10,617 nucleotides of DNA from DUOH01 sp036562625 (GTDB taxonomy: Bacteria > Bacillota > UBA4882 > UBA10575). The stretch's first letter is position 1. Each line of letters starts with the position of its first letter. The notes below the pieces were generated by a model. The model saw nothing but the letters and a program-made list of their open reading frames with translations. It was not told where the DNA came from and did no database searches. The position numbers were made by a program, and so were the translations under genes. The DNA is taken from assembly GCA_036562625.1 (NCBI GenBank), contig DATCJV010000048.1, positions 1 through 10,617 of the forward strand. The letters run 5' to 3'. Shown piece after piece: positions 1 through 6,697 of the stretch.

Positions 1-234
1 GTACGGGGCGTCCGTGGCCTTGACCCCGGCCATGACCGCTGCGCCCTTTCCTAAATTGGACGGCAAATCAATGACTTTGCACCCAAATCCCTTGGCCACC
101 TCGGAGGTGCGATCCGAGGAACCGTCATTAACCACAATCACTTCAGTCAAATCCCGGCAGTCTTTGATGGCATTGAGCACTTGTGGCAGGTTTTTTTCTT
201 CATTAAAGGCCGGAATAACCGTGGCTACCCTCAT
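1..234 (-). CDS. Family 2 glycosyltransferase, N-terminal 78 residues (cut by window edge)
   Basis: The visible part begins MRVATVIPAFNEEKNLPQV and carries EVIVVNDGSSDRTSE at about residues 31-45, then NLGKGAAVMAG at about 58-68. This is the nucleotide-sugar-binding start of a GT-A fold GT2 enzyme; VVNDGSSD holds the first conserved Asp region. The pattern resembles dolichol/polyprenyl-phosphate-sugar synthase-like GT2 proteins, which transfer a sugar from a nucleotide sugar to a lipid carrier or other acceptor. The acceptor cannot be told from this fragment. The start ATG (234-232) overlaps the ispG stop in a TAATG junction and has a GGAGGG ribosome binding site (241-246) inside the end of ispG, so it is likely co-translated with ispG. 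In many Bacillota proS or polC would follow ispG, so this neighbour is a local variation. Family assignment is firm; substrate is unknown. Confidence 0.9.
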   Translation of the reverse strand, partial: MRVATVIPAFNEEKNLPQVLNAIKDCRDLTEVIVVNDGSSDRTSEVAKGFGCKVIDLPSNLGKGAAVMAGVKATDAPY

Positions 235-1316
235 TAAGATCCCTCCGCTTCTTCTCTCTTCTCTGCCGTCAGTTTTTGCAATTCAGAGAAGAAAGCCGGG
301 AGCAACTCCCCCTCGTCTACGCGGCGCAGGACTTTTCCATGTCGAAAGATAATACCTTGTCCCTTACCGCCGGCCAGTCCCAGATCGGCCCGGGAGGCTT
401 CCCCCGGGCCGTTGACTACACAGCCCATTACTGCCAGATGTAACGGATCCGGGAGGTCCTTCACCTCCTCCTCTACAGCTTGGGCAATCCTGGCCAGATC
501 AATTTGACACCGTCCGCAAGTCGGACAAGAGATCAAGACCGGTCCGCGTTGCCGGAGCCGCAGCGCTTTTAAGATCTCGTACGCGGCAGTAACCTCCGCC
601 GTGGGATCTCCGGTCAGAGAAACCCGGATGGTGTCACCAATCCCTTCGCTTAACAGTATTCCTAGTCCAACAGCGGATCTAATCACTCCGCTACTGCCTG
701 TCCCCGCCTCGGTGATCCCCAGGTGTTGCGGAAAATCCCACCTGGAGGCAAAGAGGCGGCAGGCTTCCACAGTCTCCAGCACATCGGAGGATTTCAGGGA
801 GACGATAATGTTCTCAAAATCCTCAGCCAATAAAATACGGAGTTGTTCTTCCACACTGAGCAGCATGGCTTGGGGAATATTCCCCGCAGCCGCGGATAAA
901 GCCTCCGGCGACAGAGAGCCGGCGTTGGCGCCGATCCGGATCGCGGCTTGATGGTCTTTAGCTGCGCGCACAATGGCTCTGACCTTTTCCGCGGAACCGA
1001 TATTCCCCGGGTTGATGCGTAATTTAACCACACCCGACTCCAAAGCGGCCAAGGCTAAGCGATAATCAAAATGGATGTCGGCGATGACCGGAAGCGGGGA
1101 CTCGGCGATGATTCCCTTCAAAGCCCTGGCCGCCGCCATATCCGGCACAGCGACTCTCACCAATTCACACCCTTTGGCCTTTAAAGCCATGATCTGTTGG
1201 AGAGTAGCCTGGATGTTTCTCGTATCCGTATTGGTCATGGATTGGACGGCAATCGGCGCGCCGCCGCCAATCGGCGTCTTTCCCACCATTATTCTTCTGG
1301 TTTTTTTTACTTTCAT
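234..1316 (-). CDS. ispG: 4-hydroxy-3-methylbut-2-en-1-yl diphosphate synthase (IspG/GcpE)
   Basis: A cytoplasmic [4Fe-4S] enzyme of the MEP isoprenoid pathway. It reductively opens 2-C-methyl-D-erythritol 2,4-cyclodiphosphate to HMBPP, usually with flavodoxin or ferredoxin as electron donor. At 360 residues it is the compact bacterial form (E. coli about 372) without the plant-type insertion. The N-terminal TIM-barrel half shows GGGAPIAVQSMTNTDT (18-33), PVIADIHFDYRLA (76-88) and LRINPGNIG (99-107). The C-terminal half holds the cluster ligands: SCPTCGRC gives Cys264 and Cys267, and GCVVNGPGEA gives Cys299 and Glu306. The ATG at 1316 is preceded by AGGAG about 9 nt upstream. It lies 53 nt after the zinc-ribbon gene and its TAA overlaps the start of the glycosyltransferase. 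All key residues are present, so it should be functional. Confidence 0.98.
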   Translation of the reverse strand: MKVKKTRRIMVGKTPIGGGAPIAVQSMTNTDTRNIQATLQQIMALKAKGCELVRVAVPDMAAARALKGIIAESPLPVIADIHFDYRLALAALESGVVKLRINPGNIGSAEKVRAIVRAAKDHQAAIRIGANAGSLSPEALSAAAGNIPQAMLLSVEEQLRILLAEDFENIIVSLKSSDVLETVEACRLFASRWDFPQHLGITEAGTGSSGVIRSAVGLGILLSEGIGDTIRVSLTGDPTAEVTAAYEILKALRLRQRGPVLISCPTCGRCQIDLARIAQAVEEEVKDLPDPLHLAVMGCVVNGPGEASRADLGLAGGKGQGIIFRHGKVLRRVDEGELLPAFFSELQKLTAEKREEAEGS

Positions 1317-1369
1317 CGGTCCTAACTCCTAACCATCAATTCCAGTTGACTGGGTAAACAGACACCCGT

Positions 1370-1828
1370 CTATTCTCTGGCCCTGGCCCTCCTATCGCCG
1401 GGTCTCTCCGGACGCTGCAGGCAGTGATCACAAAGGCCGTTGTTCTTTCTGGTCTGCGCCGGAGCTTCTTTCCCGCAGACCAGACAGAAGTCACCGATTT
1501 GCCTGGCGCACCTGCGGCAGAGGCCGGTCTTGGAGACATATTCCGGGTCCGGATGCCGGCAGATCCGGCAGACGCAGGCCTGGCAGTATCCGTTATATGT
1601 TTTCACCTCAGCCGGGGCTAACCGGCCGCAGGATTTACAGGCCCAGACTCCATCCTTCTTCTTTTCCAGATCCTTAACGCAAAATTCGCATAAATTATAA
1701 GCCTTTAAAATTCTCGCCGTTTGAATAGTATTTCCACAACGTCGGCAAAATCTTTTCCCCAGGCGGCCCCGGCTTTTGCCTTCTTTGTTCGGGTCCAGCC
1801 AAGGCCTTTTAATTCTGGTTCCGGACAC
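1370..1828 (-). CDS. Cys-rich protein with four tandem zinc-ribbon-like CxxC...CxxC units
   Basis: I do not recognise the family. The 152-residue protein has 16 cysteines, all in CxxC pairs: 28/31, 47/50, 64/67, 82/85, 87/90, 104/107, 115/118 and 133/136. Grouped in fours these give four consecutive CxxC-x(12-15)-CxxC units, each suited to bind one Zn(II). Each unit has a similar internal pattern, with a hydrophilic turn before the second CxxC (for example YNLCEFC, YNGYCQAC, TGLCRRC, NNGLCDHC), which suggests duplication of one module. The first 26 and last 15 residues are strongly basic (KRPWLDPNKEGKSRGR; PGDRRARARE), and there is no signal peptide or membrane segment. A cytoplasmic nucleic-acid or protein binding role is an inference only. 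The start is GTG at 1828: an in-frame TAA lies just upstream, there is no internal Met, and the ribosome binding site is weak (GGTGGTG). It occupies the place between dxr and ispG where rseP is usual. Confidence 0.78.
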   Translation of the reverse strand: MSGTRIKRPWLDPNKEGKSRGRLGKRFCRRCGNTIQTARILKAYNLCEFCVKDLEKKKDGVWACKSCGRLAPAEVKTYNGYCQACVCRICRHPDPEYVSKTGLCRRCARQIGDFCLVCGKEAPAQTRKNNGLCDHCLQRPERPGDRRARARE

Positions 1829-1880
1829 TTCACCACCACCCGTCCCAACTTATCCGGTGTAGTTGACAAACTATTCCGCC

Positions 1881-1914
1881 AACGTACCACGTGAGTTCTA
1901 GGACGCGGTACGTT
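1881..1914. repeat. 12-bp inverted repeat (hairpin) between rseP remnant and zinc-ribbon gene
   Basis: On the plus strand AACGTACCACGT (1881-1892) faces GACGCGGTACGTT, whose last 12 bases (1903-1914) are the reverse complement except at one position. In RNA from the minus strand that position becomes a G-U pair, so all 12 positions can pair around a 10-nt loop. There is no T-tract next to it on either strand, so it is not a standard intrinsic terminator. It lies between the stop of the rseP-like remnant (1934) and the GTG of the zinc-ribbon gene (1828). It may be an mRNA processing or stability element, a protein-binding palindrome, or a mark of the rearrangement that removed rseP. Confidence 0.7.
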
Positions 1915-1933
1915 ACGCTAGGACAAACCTCTT

Positions 1934-2092
1934 CTAAATCATACTGACCAAATCGGAATAAGTCAAAATCACAAACAAGGTTAAAATCACCGTCCTGCCG
2001 ATGATTTGCGCAAGACCCTGCTGTTCTGCAGTGAATTCTTTTTTTCTGAAGCGCACGGGGATGTTCAGCCGCTTCTCTTTCCTCCATCCAAG
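1934..2092 (-). pseudogene. Probable C-terminal remnant of RseP/RasP site-2 protease
   Basis: The frame running from just after the dxr stop to the TAG at 1936-1934 encodes about 52 residues ending FTAEQQGLAQIIGRTV, then a hydrophobic run, then LTYSDLVSMI. This matches, in register, the usual end of Bacillota RseP/RasP: a PEKEGL-type motif, an IG, a last membrane helix and a vTxxD(I/L) end. The comparison is with the family pattern as I remember it, not an alignment. The HExxH active site, PDZ domain and LDG motif regions are absent, and the frame has no plausible ATG, GTG or TTG with a ribosome binding site. Position supports the call, since dxr-rseP-ispG is the standard order. Alternatives are a small single-span membrane protein with a non-standard start, or an assembly deletion. 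Confidence 0.55.
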
Positions 2093-2093
2093 G

Positions 2094-3263
2094 TTAGTTC
2101 AGTACTTTCCTGACACAGCTCTGTGCTGTGGTCCGCGCCCACTGATCAATGGCGATAATTGTTTCCAAGTCGGGCGCTTGAACAATGCCTTGTTTATCAT
2201 GTTCCCCCATGACCATCTCTACAATGCGCCAAATATCCATAAATCCAATCCGCCGCCCCAAAAACAAGCGGACTGCTTCCTCGTTGGCGGCATTCAGCAC
2301 CGTTGGCATACTTCCGCCGGCTCTTCCGGCGGCGTAAGCCAGTTTCAGGCTGGGAAAACGCTGAGGATCCGGCGGATAAAAACCAATCTCTCCCACGGAA
2401 GTCAAATCCAAACGGGAAAAGGTATTCATCCGCCGCTCCGGATAGGTCAGGGCAAACTGAATCGGCAGTCTCATATCGGCCGGACCCAGTTGTGCCAGGA
2501 TCGAACCGTCCACCAGTTCGATTAAGGAGTGCACAACACTTTGGGGATGAATTACCACCTCGATCCCGTCGTAATCCAGGCCAAAAAGCCAATGGGCCTC
2601 GATCACCTCCAACCCTTTATTCATCAGGGTGGCGGAATCGATGGTGATCTTTTCCCCCATCCGCCAGGTGGGGTGCGCCAAGGCGGCTTCAGGGGTTACT
2701 TTCTCCAGTTCCGCCAGGGAACTGCTGAGAAAAGGTCCGCCGGAGGCAGTTAAAATAACCTTCTGCAGCGCCGCCGGAACCTGCCCCATCAAGCTTTGAA
2801 AGACAGCGCTGTGTTCGCTGTCCACAGGTAAGAGCGGACTCTTTTTCCGGTGTGCCTCTGCCATGATCAAATGGCCGCCCGCCACCAAGGTCTCTTTATT
2901 AGCCAAGGCCACCTGCTTTCCGGCTTGAAGCGCGGCATAAGTCGGAACCAGGCCGGCCACACCCACCACTGCCGAGACTATCAGATCCACTTCGGGGGCG
3001 GTGGCGATCTCCACTAAACCTTGTTCCCCGCCGAGCACCCTCCCCGGCCACCCGTCAAGTCTGCTCCGGAGAAGAGGCAATTTCGACTGATCGCTAACGG
3101 CAACCAGCTGCGGGCGATACTTGTCCACCTGCTTGGCAAGGAGGTCCACGTTACCGTGGGCGGAAAGGGCGAAGACCTCGACCTCATCTTGGAGTTGATC
3201 CACTACTTCCAGGGTTTGGCGTCCGATTGATCCCGTGGCGCCCAGGACAGCGATTTTTTTCAT
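2094..3263 (-). CDS. dxr: 1-deoxy-D-xylulose 5-phosphate reductoisomerase
   Basis: The first committed enzyme of the MEP pathway: it isomerises and reduces DXP to 2-C-methyl-D-erythritol 4-phosphate using NADPH and a divalent metal in the cytoplasm. The 389-residue length is typical. The N-terminal Rossmann NADPH site is GATGSIGRQTL (8-18). ALANKETLVAGG (119-130) follows, and the metal and substrate residues are in PVDSEHSAVFQ (146-156; Asp148, Glu150) and MNKGLEVIEAHWLF (214-227; Glu219). GGPFL (175-179), HPTWRMGEKITIDSATL (197-213) and HPQSVVHSLIEL (239-250) are the usual substrate loop and core blocks. The ATG at 3263 has AAGGTGAT just upstream. A 133-nt spacer separates it from the YtvI-like gene; in it I saw no convincing gene, promoter or terminator. 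Downstream, the rseP-like remnant starts within a few bases of its TAA. Confidence 0.98.
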   Translation of the reverse strand: MKKIAVLGATGSIGRQTLEVVDQLQDEVEVFALSAHGNVDLLAKQVDKYRPQLVAVSDQSKLPLLRSRLDGWPGRVLGGEQGLVEIATAPEVDLIVSAVVGVAGLVPTYAALQAGKQVALANKETLVAGGHLIMAEAHRKKSPLLPVDSEHSAVFQSLMGQVPAALQKVILTASGGPFLSSSLAELEKVTPEAALAHPTWRMGEKITIDSATLMNKGLEVIEAHWLFGLDYDGIEVVIHPQSVVHSLIELVDGSILAQLGPADMRLPIQFALTYPERRMNTFSRLDLTSVGEIGFYPPDPQRFPSLKLAYAAGRAGGSMPTVLNAANEEAVRLFLGRRIGFMDIWRIVEMVMGEHDKQGIVQAPDLETIIAIDQWARTTAQSCVRKVLN

Positions 3264-3397
3264 GATATCACCTTCGATCTATGGAAATTGCTTAAGCCGG
3301 CCTCAGGCGGAGGTAAGCGTATGAAGGCAGGGAAGGAAGAATTCGTCCAGCACGGCCACCCGTCTGTCAGGCCGCGCCAGAGGGAACGACGCCCAGA

Positions 3398-4450
3398 CTA
3401 GGTAACGTCCTTCTCCAGTAAAGGCAAGATCCCATGGTAAAACGAACGCATGAGCACAAAGAGCAAAGGTCCGGTGAAAAAACCGTATATCCCAAAGAGT
3501 TTGAGTCCAAGATACACAGAGAAAAGGGCAGCCAACGGAGGTAGCCCCAGGTTTTGCCGGATGAGTCTGAGCTCGACGAATTCACGCACGCCCAAAATAA
3601 ACAGGAGGGTAACGGTCAAAAGTATTCCGGCGCCCACTTCACCACGGAGCAACTTCCAACCGGCCCACGGTAGAAAAAAAGCCGCCGGCCCGATCATGGG
3701 TAGAAAATCCAAAAGCCCTACACCGATACTGATCAGGCCTGCCCGGGGAAACCCGCAGATCCCCAAAAAAAAGCAGCTCAATAAGGCAGTAATCAAGGCC
3801 AGCAAAAATTGAGCCTTTACAAAACCTAAGGTGGACACGATAATTTCCTGATGCAGTTTGATCGTAGGTTGCCGCCAGCCTTCCGGGAAGAAAGAGAGTA
3901 AAAAATGAAGGATCTTTTCCTTGTCGCGGCTGAGATAATAAGCTGCCACCCCGCTGAGGAAGAGATTGAAGACAAAGGCGGGGAAGGCCTTTAACAGATT
4001 TAAAACTTCCTGCAAGACACTGCTGGCGCCAGTTAAAAGACTCTCCGGTCGCACAGCCAGGCCCGGCCATAATTCATCCGGAATCCGCAACCATGCTTTG
4101 ATCCGGGAAAAGAACTCTTCTCCTGCACTATTCAGGAGGATTAGTTTCTCCGGAAGGGCCGTTAATAAAGACTTGAGCTCAAGATATATCCGGGAAAGGA
4201 TCAAGGTCAGGGCGAGACTGATCAGGATCAAGGCCAGCAGGAGCAGGGCGGAGACTGAGAACCATCTGGGGAGGTTCAGTCTTTTTTCCAGATAGGCGAC
4301 TGGCTCCTCGATCAGGTAAGTGATTAATAATCCCAGCAAAAACGGAGCAAATAAAGGGAATAAATACTTAACCCCCGCCAGGAGGAGGAGATAAAAAACG
4401 AAAAAAATGGTGATCGACCGAAGACCCCGTGGCAGATGCACCCAAACCAC
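3398..4450 (-). CDS. AI-2E family membrane protein, YtvI-like
   Basis: A polytopic inner-membrane protein of the AI-2E/PerM transporter-like family. Hydrophobic segments lie at about residues 12-47 (two close helices), 64-88, 155-173, 207-232, 236-262, 272-292 and 304-336. An amphipathic stretch of about 60 residues (90-150) lies between the N-terminal and central helices, as is usual in the family. Family marks are VKAQFLLALITAL (211-223), GLLDFLPMIGP (245-255), LPWAGW (260-265), LRLIRQNLGLPPLAA (294-308) and FGIYGFFTGPLL (319-330). The overall pattern is closest to YtvI, a sporulation integral membrane protein in Bacillus, hence the inference of a spore-former; the molecular function is not established. 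A GTG at 4450 gives 350 residues, but the in-frame GTG at 4441 is better placed after AGGGTGG (347 residues). It starts 20 nt after cdsA. Subfamily choice is less sure than the family. Confidence 0.88.
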   Translation of the reverse strand: MVWVHLPRGLRSITIFFVFYLLLLAGVKYLFPLFAPFLLGLLITYLIEEPVAYLEKRLNLPRWFSVSALLLLALILISLALTLILSRIYLELKSLLTALPEKLILLNSAGEEFFSRIKAWLRIPDELWPGLAVRPESLLTGASSVLQEVLNLLKAFPAFVFNLFLSGVAAYYLSRDKEKILHFLLSFFPEGWRQPTIKLHQEIIVSTLGFVKAQFLLALITALLSCFFLGICGFPRAGLISIGVGLLDFLPMIGPAAFFLPWAGWKLLRGEVGAGILLTVTLLFILGVREFVELRLIRQNLGLPPLAALFSVYLGLKLFGIYGFFTGPLLFVLMRSFYHGILPLLEKDVT

Positions 4451-4470
4451 CCTATTTGCAATCGCCGCGA

Positions 4471-5289
4471 TTATCTCATCGCGGTTAATAGAGAAATCAA
4501 GAAATAAACCAAAGGCAGACTCAACATCGCGCTGTCGAAGCGGTCAAGGACACCTCCGTGTCCAGGCAGGATCCAGCCGGAATCCTTCACCCCCGCCCCT
4601 CTCTTCAAAAGTGACTCGAAAAGATCACCGATCTGCCCTACCAGCCCAATCAAGGGACTAAACGCCAATATGCACCAGGGAAGCCGAAAGGCAAGGCCAA
4701 AACTGATGCCGGCCAGCGTACCGATGAGCAGTCCACCGACGGAGCCTTCCACTGTCTTATGGGGACTAATCTTCGGCGCCAATGGAGTCTTCCCCAGAAA
4801 AGAGCCGATAAAATAAGCGCCTGTGTCATTCCCCCAAATGGTGATGAACATAAATAATAAAACCTGCCAACCAAAGGGGGTAGAGATTCCTCTTATTAAA
4901 ATGATATATGTAAGCAGAACCCCCGGATAGACCAGACCAAACAGATTTGCGGCGACCGAAGGCAAAAAAACCTCCAGGCCTTGGTCTTGATCTCTGAACA
5001 AAAAAGTACCGAGTAAGATGAAGAAGAGAATCAAACCGGTGTAATCAACCAGGGCAAACCTGTGCTTGAAGCGCACGGAGATTACATGAATAAAAAAATA
5101 AAGCAGGCTCGCGCAGAGGAGCAAAGGAAGACTGGTTTTGATCCCCGCAGCTCTGGCCAGCCGGTTGTACTCCCATATTCCGATGGCCAGAAGCAGCCCG
5201 GTGACTACGTCCAAAAAGATCCCGCCCGTCACGATCGCATAGACAAAAGCCAACCCACCTAGGACCCCCGTAATAATCCTGCTCTTCAT
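4471..5289 (-). CDS. cdsA: Phosphatidate cytidylyltransferase (CDP-diglyceride synthase)
   Basis: An integral membrane enzyme that makes CDP-diacylglycerol from phosphatidic acid and CTP, the branch point for phosphatidylglycerol, cardiolipin and phosphatidylethanolamine. The 272 residues contain about seven or eight hydrophobic segments. The full CDS signature lies at about 226-252: S226, K229-R230, K235-D236, then PGHGG with His244, and DRFD ending at Asp252. Upstream are WGNDTGAYFIGSFLGK (152-167) and SPHKTVEGSVGG (175-186), also conserved in the family. The ATG at 5289 follows AGAGGAGG with 9-nt spacing. It lies 16 nt after uppS and 20 nt before the YtvI-like gene, so it is probably co-transcribed with both. 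Nothing essential is missing. Confidence 0.97.
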   Translation of the reverse strand: MKSRIITGVLGGLAFVYAIVTGGIFLDVVTGLLLAIGIWEYNRLARAAGIKTSLPLLLCASLLYFFIHVISVRFKHRFALVDYTGLILFFILLGTFLFRDQDQGLEVFLPSVAANLFGLVYPGVLLTYIILIRGISTPFGWQVLLFMFITIWGNDTGAYFIGSFLGKTPLAPKISPHKTVEGSVGGLLIGTLAGISFGLAFRLPWCILAFSPLIGLVGQIGDLFESLLKRGAGVKDSGWILPGHGGVLDRFDSAMLSLPLVYFLISLLTAMR

Positions 5290-5305
5290 TCTGCTGTTCC
5301 TCCTC

Positions 5306-6127
5306 TTATGTCACCGCCCCGAACCTTCTGTTTCTGTTCTGATACTCATAAATTGCCTGATGGAACTCGGCGATCCCAAACTCCGGCCAGAGAGGACGGA
5401 CAAAAACAAACTCCGCGTAAGCCGCTTGCCACAACAAAAAGTTGCTTAATCTTTCTTCGCCACTGGTTCTGATGATTAATTCCGGATCAGGTTGTCCGGC
5501 GGTATAAAGATAAGACGCGAATAATTCCTCATCAATGTCGGACTCTTTAACCTCTCCTTTGCGGGCCTTACGTACCAGGCTGCGCACGGCGGAGATGATC
5601 TCTTTTCTGCTCCCATAATTAATGGCGATATTCAAATTTAAACCACGATTGTGCTCGGTTTGTTTCTCCAGTTTCGCAAAGAGTTTAACCAAATCCGGAT
5701 CGAGCCTGTCCTTTTCCCCGATAAAACGAACTCTAACCCTCTGCTTGTGCATTTCGTCCACTTCCGCTTCCAAGGTCTCACGGAAGAGGTTCATTAAGAA
5801 TGAGACTTCTTCCTCGGGCCTTTTCCAATTCTCTGTGGAGAATGCGTAGAGGGTTAGATTTTCTATCCCGAGCCTGACACATTCTGTGACAATTTCACGA
5901 ACCCGGGCTAACCCTTCCCGGTGACCAACCGTGCGTGGTAGTCCACGGTTAGTGGCCCACCGTCCGTTCCCATCCATAATCACCCCGATATGCCGGGGTA
6001 ATCTGGATAAATCCAAAGATCCTTTGCCCACGGTCCGGTCAATTTCAGGCCCGGAAGCGCTCCGTTCTGCTCCGGGCCGGCGTTTGCTGGTAAAAAGATT
6101 CGCCCAGAATTGCGAGAATAATCCCAA
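5306..6127 (-). CDS. uppS: Isoprenyl transferase (undecaprenyl diphosphate synthase)
   Basis: A soluble cis-prenyltransferase that condenses farnesyl diphosphate with IPP units to give undecaprenyl diphosphate, the lipid carrier for peptidoglycan and wall polymers. Conserved blocks are HIGVIMDGNGRWA (46-58, catalytic Asp52), GHREG (68-72), LTLYAFSTENWKRP (91-104), NIAINYGSRKEI (166-177) and IIRTSGEERLSNFLLW (218-233). The start is TTG at 6127, supported by a perfect GGAGG 8 nt upstream that lies in the last codons of frr. That start gives 273 residues with about 40 residues before the catalytic core, longer than E. coli (about 253). The extra N-terminus (MGLFSQFWANLF, then basic) could be an amphipathic membrane-contact helix, which is inference. 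It begins 3 nt after the frr stop, so coupling is likely. Confidence 0.97.
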   Translation of the reverse strand: MGLFSQFWANLFTSKRRPGAERSASGPEIDRTVGKGSLDLSRLPRHIGVIMDGNGRWATNRGLPRTVGHREGLARVREIVTECVRLGIENLTLYAFSTENWKRPEEEVSFLMNLFRETLEAEVDEMHKQRVRVRFIGEKDRLDPDLVKLFAKLEKQTEHNRGLNLNIAINYGSRKEIISAVRSLVRKARKGEVKESDIDEELFASYLYTAGQPDPELIIRTSGEERLSNFLLWQAAYAEFVFVRPLWPEFGIAEFHQAIYEYQNRNRRFGAVT

Positions 6128-6130
6128 CGA

Positions 6131-6697
6131 TTAAACCTCCAAAATTTCAGCCTCTTTGTTTTCTAACAGACGATCTATTTGTTCTATATATTTATCAGTT
6201 AATTTCTGAATTTCATCCAAGCCTTTTTTATACTCATCTTCTGACACTATACCGTCTTTTTCCAATTTCTTTAATTGATCATTGGCGTCCCGGCGCAAGT
6301 TTCTTACGGCCACCCGCTTCTCTTCCGCCTCTTTTTTCGCGATCTTCACCAGTTCTTTACGGCGTTCTTCCGTTAGTTGCGGAATAACTAGACGAATTAC
6401 CGAACCGTCATTGGAAGGATTAAGTCCCAGATCAGCTTTTTGAATGGCCTTCTCCAACTGAGGCAAGATGGATTTGTCCCATGGTTGAATCAGGATCATT
6501 CTCGCTTCCGGCACGGAGAGATTGGCCACTTGGTTGATGGGGACCTCGGAACCATAATATTCCACCATTACCCGGTCGAGAATGGAGGTATTCGCCCGGC
6601 CTGTCCGCAAAGTGGAAAAATCTCGTTTTGTAGCGTCAATAACTTTTTTCATTCCCGCTTCAGTCTCATCGTAGATCCTTTTAACCTCATTGGTCAT
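6131..6697 (-). CDS. frr: Ribosome recycling factor
   Basis: RRF works with EF-G to split post-termination ribosomal complexes. The two-domain pattern is complete: helix-bundle start (YDETEAGMKKVIDATKRDF), TLRTGRANTSILDRVMVEYYG, the beta-rich domain (PINQVANLSVPEARMILIQPWDK), NPSNDGSVIRLVIPQLTEERR, then the long C-terminal helices rich in Lys and Glu. I chose the ATG at 6697 (188 residues; family about 185) because an AGGGGGG ribosome binding site lies about 9 nt upstream. Upstream in-frame TTG (6718) and ATGs (6706, 6703) would place the site on or next to the start and add residues not usual in the family. The gene overlaps pyrH by 11 nt, which suggests translational coupling, and is followed after 3 nt by uppS. 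Confidence 0.97.
   Translation of the reverse strand: MTNEVKRIYDETEAGMKKVIDATKRDFSTLRTGRANTSILDRVMVEYYGSEVPINQVANLSVPEARMILIQPWDKSILPQLEKAIQKADLGLNPSNDGSVIRLVIPQLTEERRKELVKIAKKEAEEKRVAVRNLRRDANDQLKKLEKDGIVSEDEYKKGLDEIQKLTDKYIEQIDRLLENKEAEILEV

Noticed and set aside
1830..2087. Minus-strand ATG frame of 85 codons between dxr and the zinc-ribbon gene
   Set aside because: Its sequence is unlike any protein pattern and it is out of frame with the RseP-like tail, which explains the same bases better.
2001..2525. Long plus-strand open frame of 174 codons
   Set aside because: It lies antisense to the C-terminal part of dxr, shows no family pattern and is a shadow of the real gene.
3264..3397. Minus-strand open stretch running past the YtvI-like stop toward dxr
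   Set aside because: It is short, has no start with a ribosome binding site and overlaps the YtvI-like gene in another frame.
4465..4482. Small palindrome CGCGAT...ATCGCG at the cdsA stop
   Set aside because: Only 6 bp with a 6-nt loop and no T-tract; expected by chance in coding DNA of this composition.
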